Assembly (NCBI RefSeq): GCF_002019695.1
Contig: NZ_KV917376.1
Span: forward strand, 4,718,072 to 4,782,071
Length of the DNA: 64,000 nt
Source: Evansella clarkii
Lineage (GTDB): Bacteria; Bacillota; Bacilli; Bacillales; Salisediminibacteriaceae
Direction: 5' to 3'
Below, one piece after another: positions 63,152-64,000 of the stretch. The notes below the pieces were generated by a model. The model saw only the letters and a list, made by a program, of their open reading frames with translations. It had not been told where the DNA came from and searched no databases. Within the stretch, counting starts at the first letter, position 1. Every line of letters begins with the position of its first letter. Both the position numbers and the translations under genes were made by a program.

Positions 63152-64000
63152 CTATTCTTCCCCATGAAAAACTATTGACTGGAAATCAGCAAACCTGGTG
63201 ATTAAATCTGCTGTGTCATTCATTTGAGCAAGCCTGTTTCGCTTAATCTCCGGATTGTCCGCCATAACCATAATATTATCAAAATATTTATGGATAACAG
63301 GTTCAAGGCTTCTTAGTTCCTTATATGCATCTTCCACATTCCCCTGCTTTAACAGATCACTAACTTTATCGCCGATTTTCAGCCTTAACTCCTGTAATTG
63401 TTTTTCTTCTTCTTCCTTGAGTAAAGCCGTATTGATTGTTCCCTGATTATCGCCTGCTTTTTTAGCAATGTTTGTAACACGGCTGAATGCTTCAACAGCA
63501 TTTTTGAAATCCGGTTCAGCCAGCTGGTTCATCAGGAAGCTCGCCTTAGTGAACAGAAGTTCTAAATCTCCTGTATTGGTTTTTAAAACCGCGTCAATTA
63601 CATCATAACGCACACCTTGTTCCTGAAGCAGACTTTTAATCCTGAGCTCAAGAAAGTCTTTGAGTTCATCCATGACTAATTCCGGGCTTCGTTTTAAATG
63701 ACCTCTTTTTTCGGCAAGGTTAATAGCATCCTCAAGCACATCAAAAATATTAAGCTCCCAGTTTTGAGAAAGAATAACCTGAACAATGCCTGCTGTCTGC
63801 CTTCTAAGGCCATGGGGATCCTGTGAACCAGTAGGCTTTAAACCAATGCCAAAACTGCTCACAACTGTATCAGCCTTATCTGCCACACTGATAAGTGCGC
63901 CCGTTCTCGTTGCCGGCAGTTTGTCACCAGCCTGTTTTGGGAGGTAATGTTCGTAAATCGCTGCTGCCACTTCTTCCTCTTCTCCTGACAGCACAGCGTA
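63152..64000 (-). CDS. glyS: Glycyl-tRNA synthetase beta subunit (C-terminal part)
   Basis: Partial: about 282 C-terminal residues; the frame is open to the right edge (it continues Y A V L S G E E E E). GlyS signatures ISVADKADTVVSSFGIGLKPTGSQDPHGLRRQ-type region, here GIGLKPTGSQDPHGLRRQTA, and the C-terminal anticodon-binding DALR-like helices ending MNDTADLITRFADFQ. With GlyQ it charges tRNA-Gly. Followed by ccpN as in B. subtilis. Confidence 0.94.
   Translation of the reverse strand, partial: YAVLSGEEEEVAAAIYEHYLPKQAGDKLPATRTGALISVADKADTVVSSFGIGLKPTGSQDPHGLRRQTAGIVQVILSQNWELNIFDVLEDAINLAEKRGHLKRSPELVMDELKDFLELRIKSLLQEQGVRYDVIDAVLKTNTGDLELLFTKASFLMNQLAEPDFKNAVEAFSRVTNIAKKAGDNQGTINTALLKEEEEKQLQELRLKIGDKVSDLLKQGNVEDAYKELRSLEPVIHKYFDNIMVMADNPEIKRNRLAQMNDTADLITRFADFQSIVFHGEE

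Overview
The window is a stretch of a Bacillaceae chromosome (low-GC, endospore-forming Firmicutes). Evidence for this is the preserved Bacillus subtilis-type gene neighbourhood comG - yqgY/X/W/V - glcK - yqgQ/P/O/N - rpmG - pbpA - sodA - ispG - yqfW - zur - yqfT - nfo - cshB - yqfQ - ispH - yqfO - trmK - cccA - sigA - dnaG - yqxD - yqfL - ccpN - glyS, the Bacillus-style AGGAGG ribosome binding sites, TTG/GTG starts and a SpoVAF germination protein. The species cannot be fixed from the sequence. The abundance of structured intergenic repeats is typical of environmental Bacillus relatives.

Region by region: 1-1.6 kb holds the start of the competence pilus operon (comGA, comGB). 1.7-9.6 kb has a tRNA-Gln, a YtxH stress protein, an HTH regulator, small membrane proteins (YqgY, YqgW), MidA-like and MBL-fold enzymes, YqgV and glucokinase. 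9.9-19.7 kb has SpoVAF, the rhomboid GluP, a HAD phosphatase, ThiF-like and DUF92 proteins, 5-formyl-THF cyclo-ligase and L33. 19.8-27 kb has PBP2-type pbpA, an MFS protein and sodA. 27-28.1 kb has an Fe-S-type gene with an in-frame TGA and three tRNAs. 28.2-37.5 kb has a Na/Pi transporter, a dispersed SinR/SinI set, NfeD, YpuA-like, YqfZ, IspG and a Q/N-rich membrane protein. 38.3-40.3 kb is an IS1182-family insertion. 40.3-47.3 kb holds two metal ABC systems, one with zur and a recognisable Zur box and one with an MntR-like box. 47.4-55.8 kb is the yqfT to cccA segment. 56-64 kb is the macromolecular synthesis region (sigA, dnaG) plus yqfL-ccpN and the 3' part of glyS.

The most interesting non-coding content is: (i) a free-standing C-rich small RNA at about 5157-5267 with a perfect sigma-A promoter and three single-stranded CCCC modules able to pair with Shine-Dalgarno sequences; (ii) a roughly 255-nt structured RNA candidate between the MFS gene and pbpA; (iii) at least three families of structured mobile repeats: four copies of a 156-162-bp element resembling bcr1 in size and AT-rich ends, three copies of a MITE with 14-bp terminal inverted repeats (one lacking its core), and a GTTGAT-bounded family with one 69-bp minimal copy; and (iv) an in-frame TGA at a conserved cysteine of a HesB-like protein followed by a perfect 9-bp hairpin at bacterial-SECIS spacing.

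Functional links: zur represses the znuC-permease-permease-zur operon through a box just downstream of its promoter. ccpN-yqfL couples gluconeogenic repression to PEP metabolism. ispG and ispH share the MEP isoprenoid pathway. sigA-dnaG-yqxD form the usual replication/transcription cluster.
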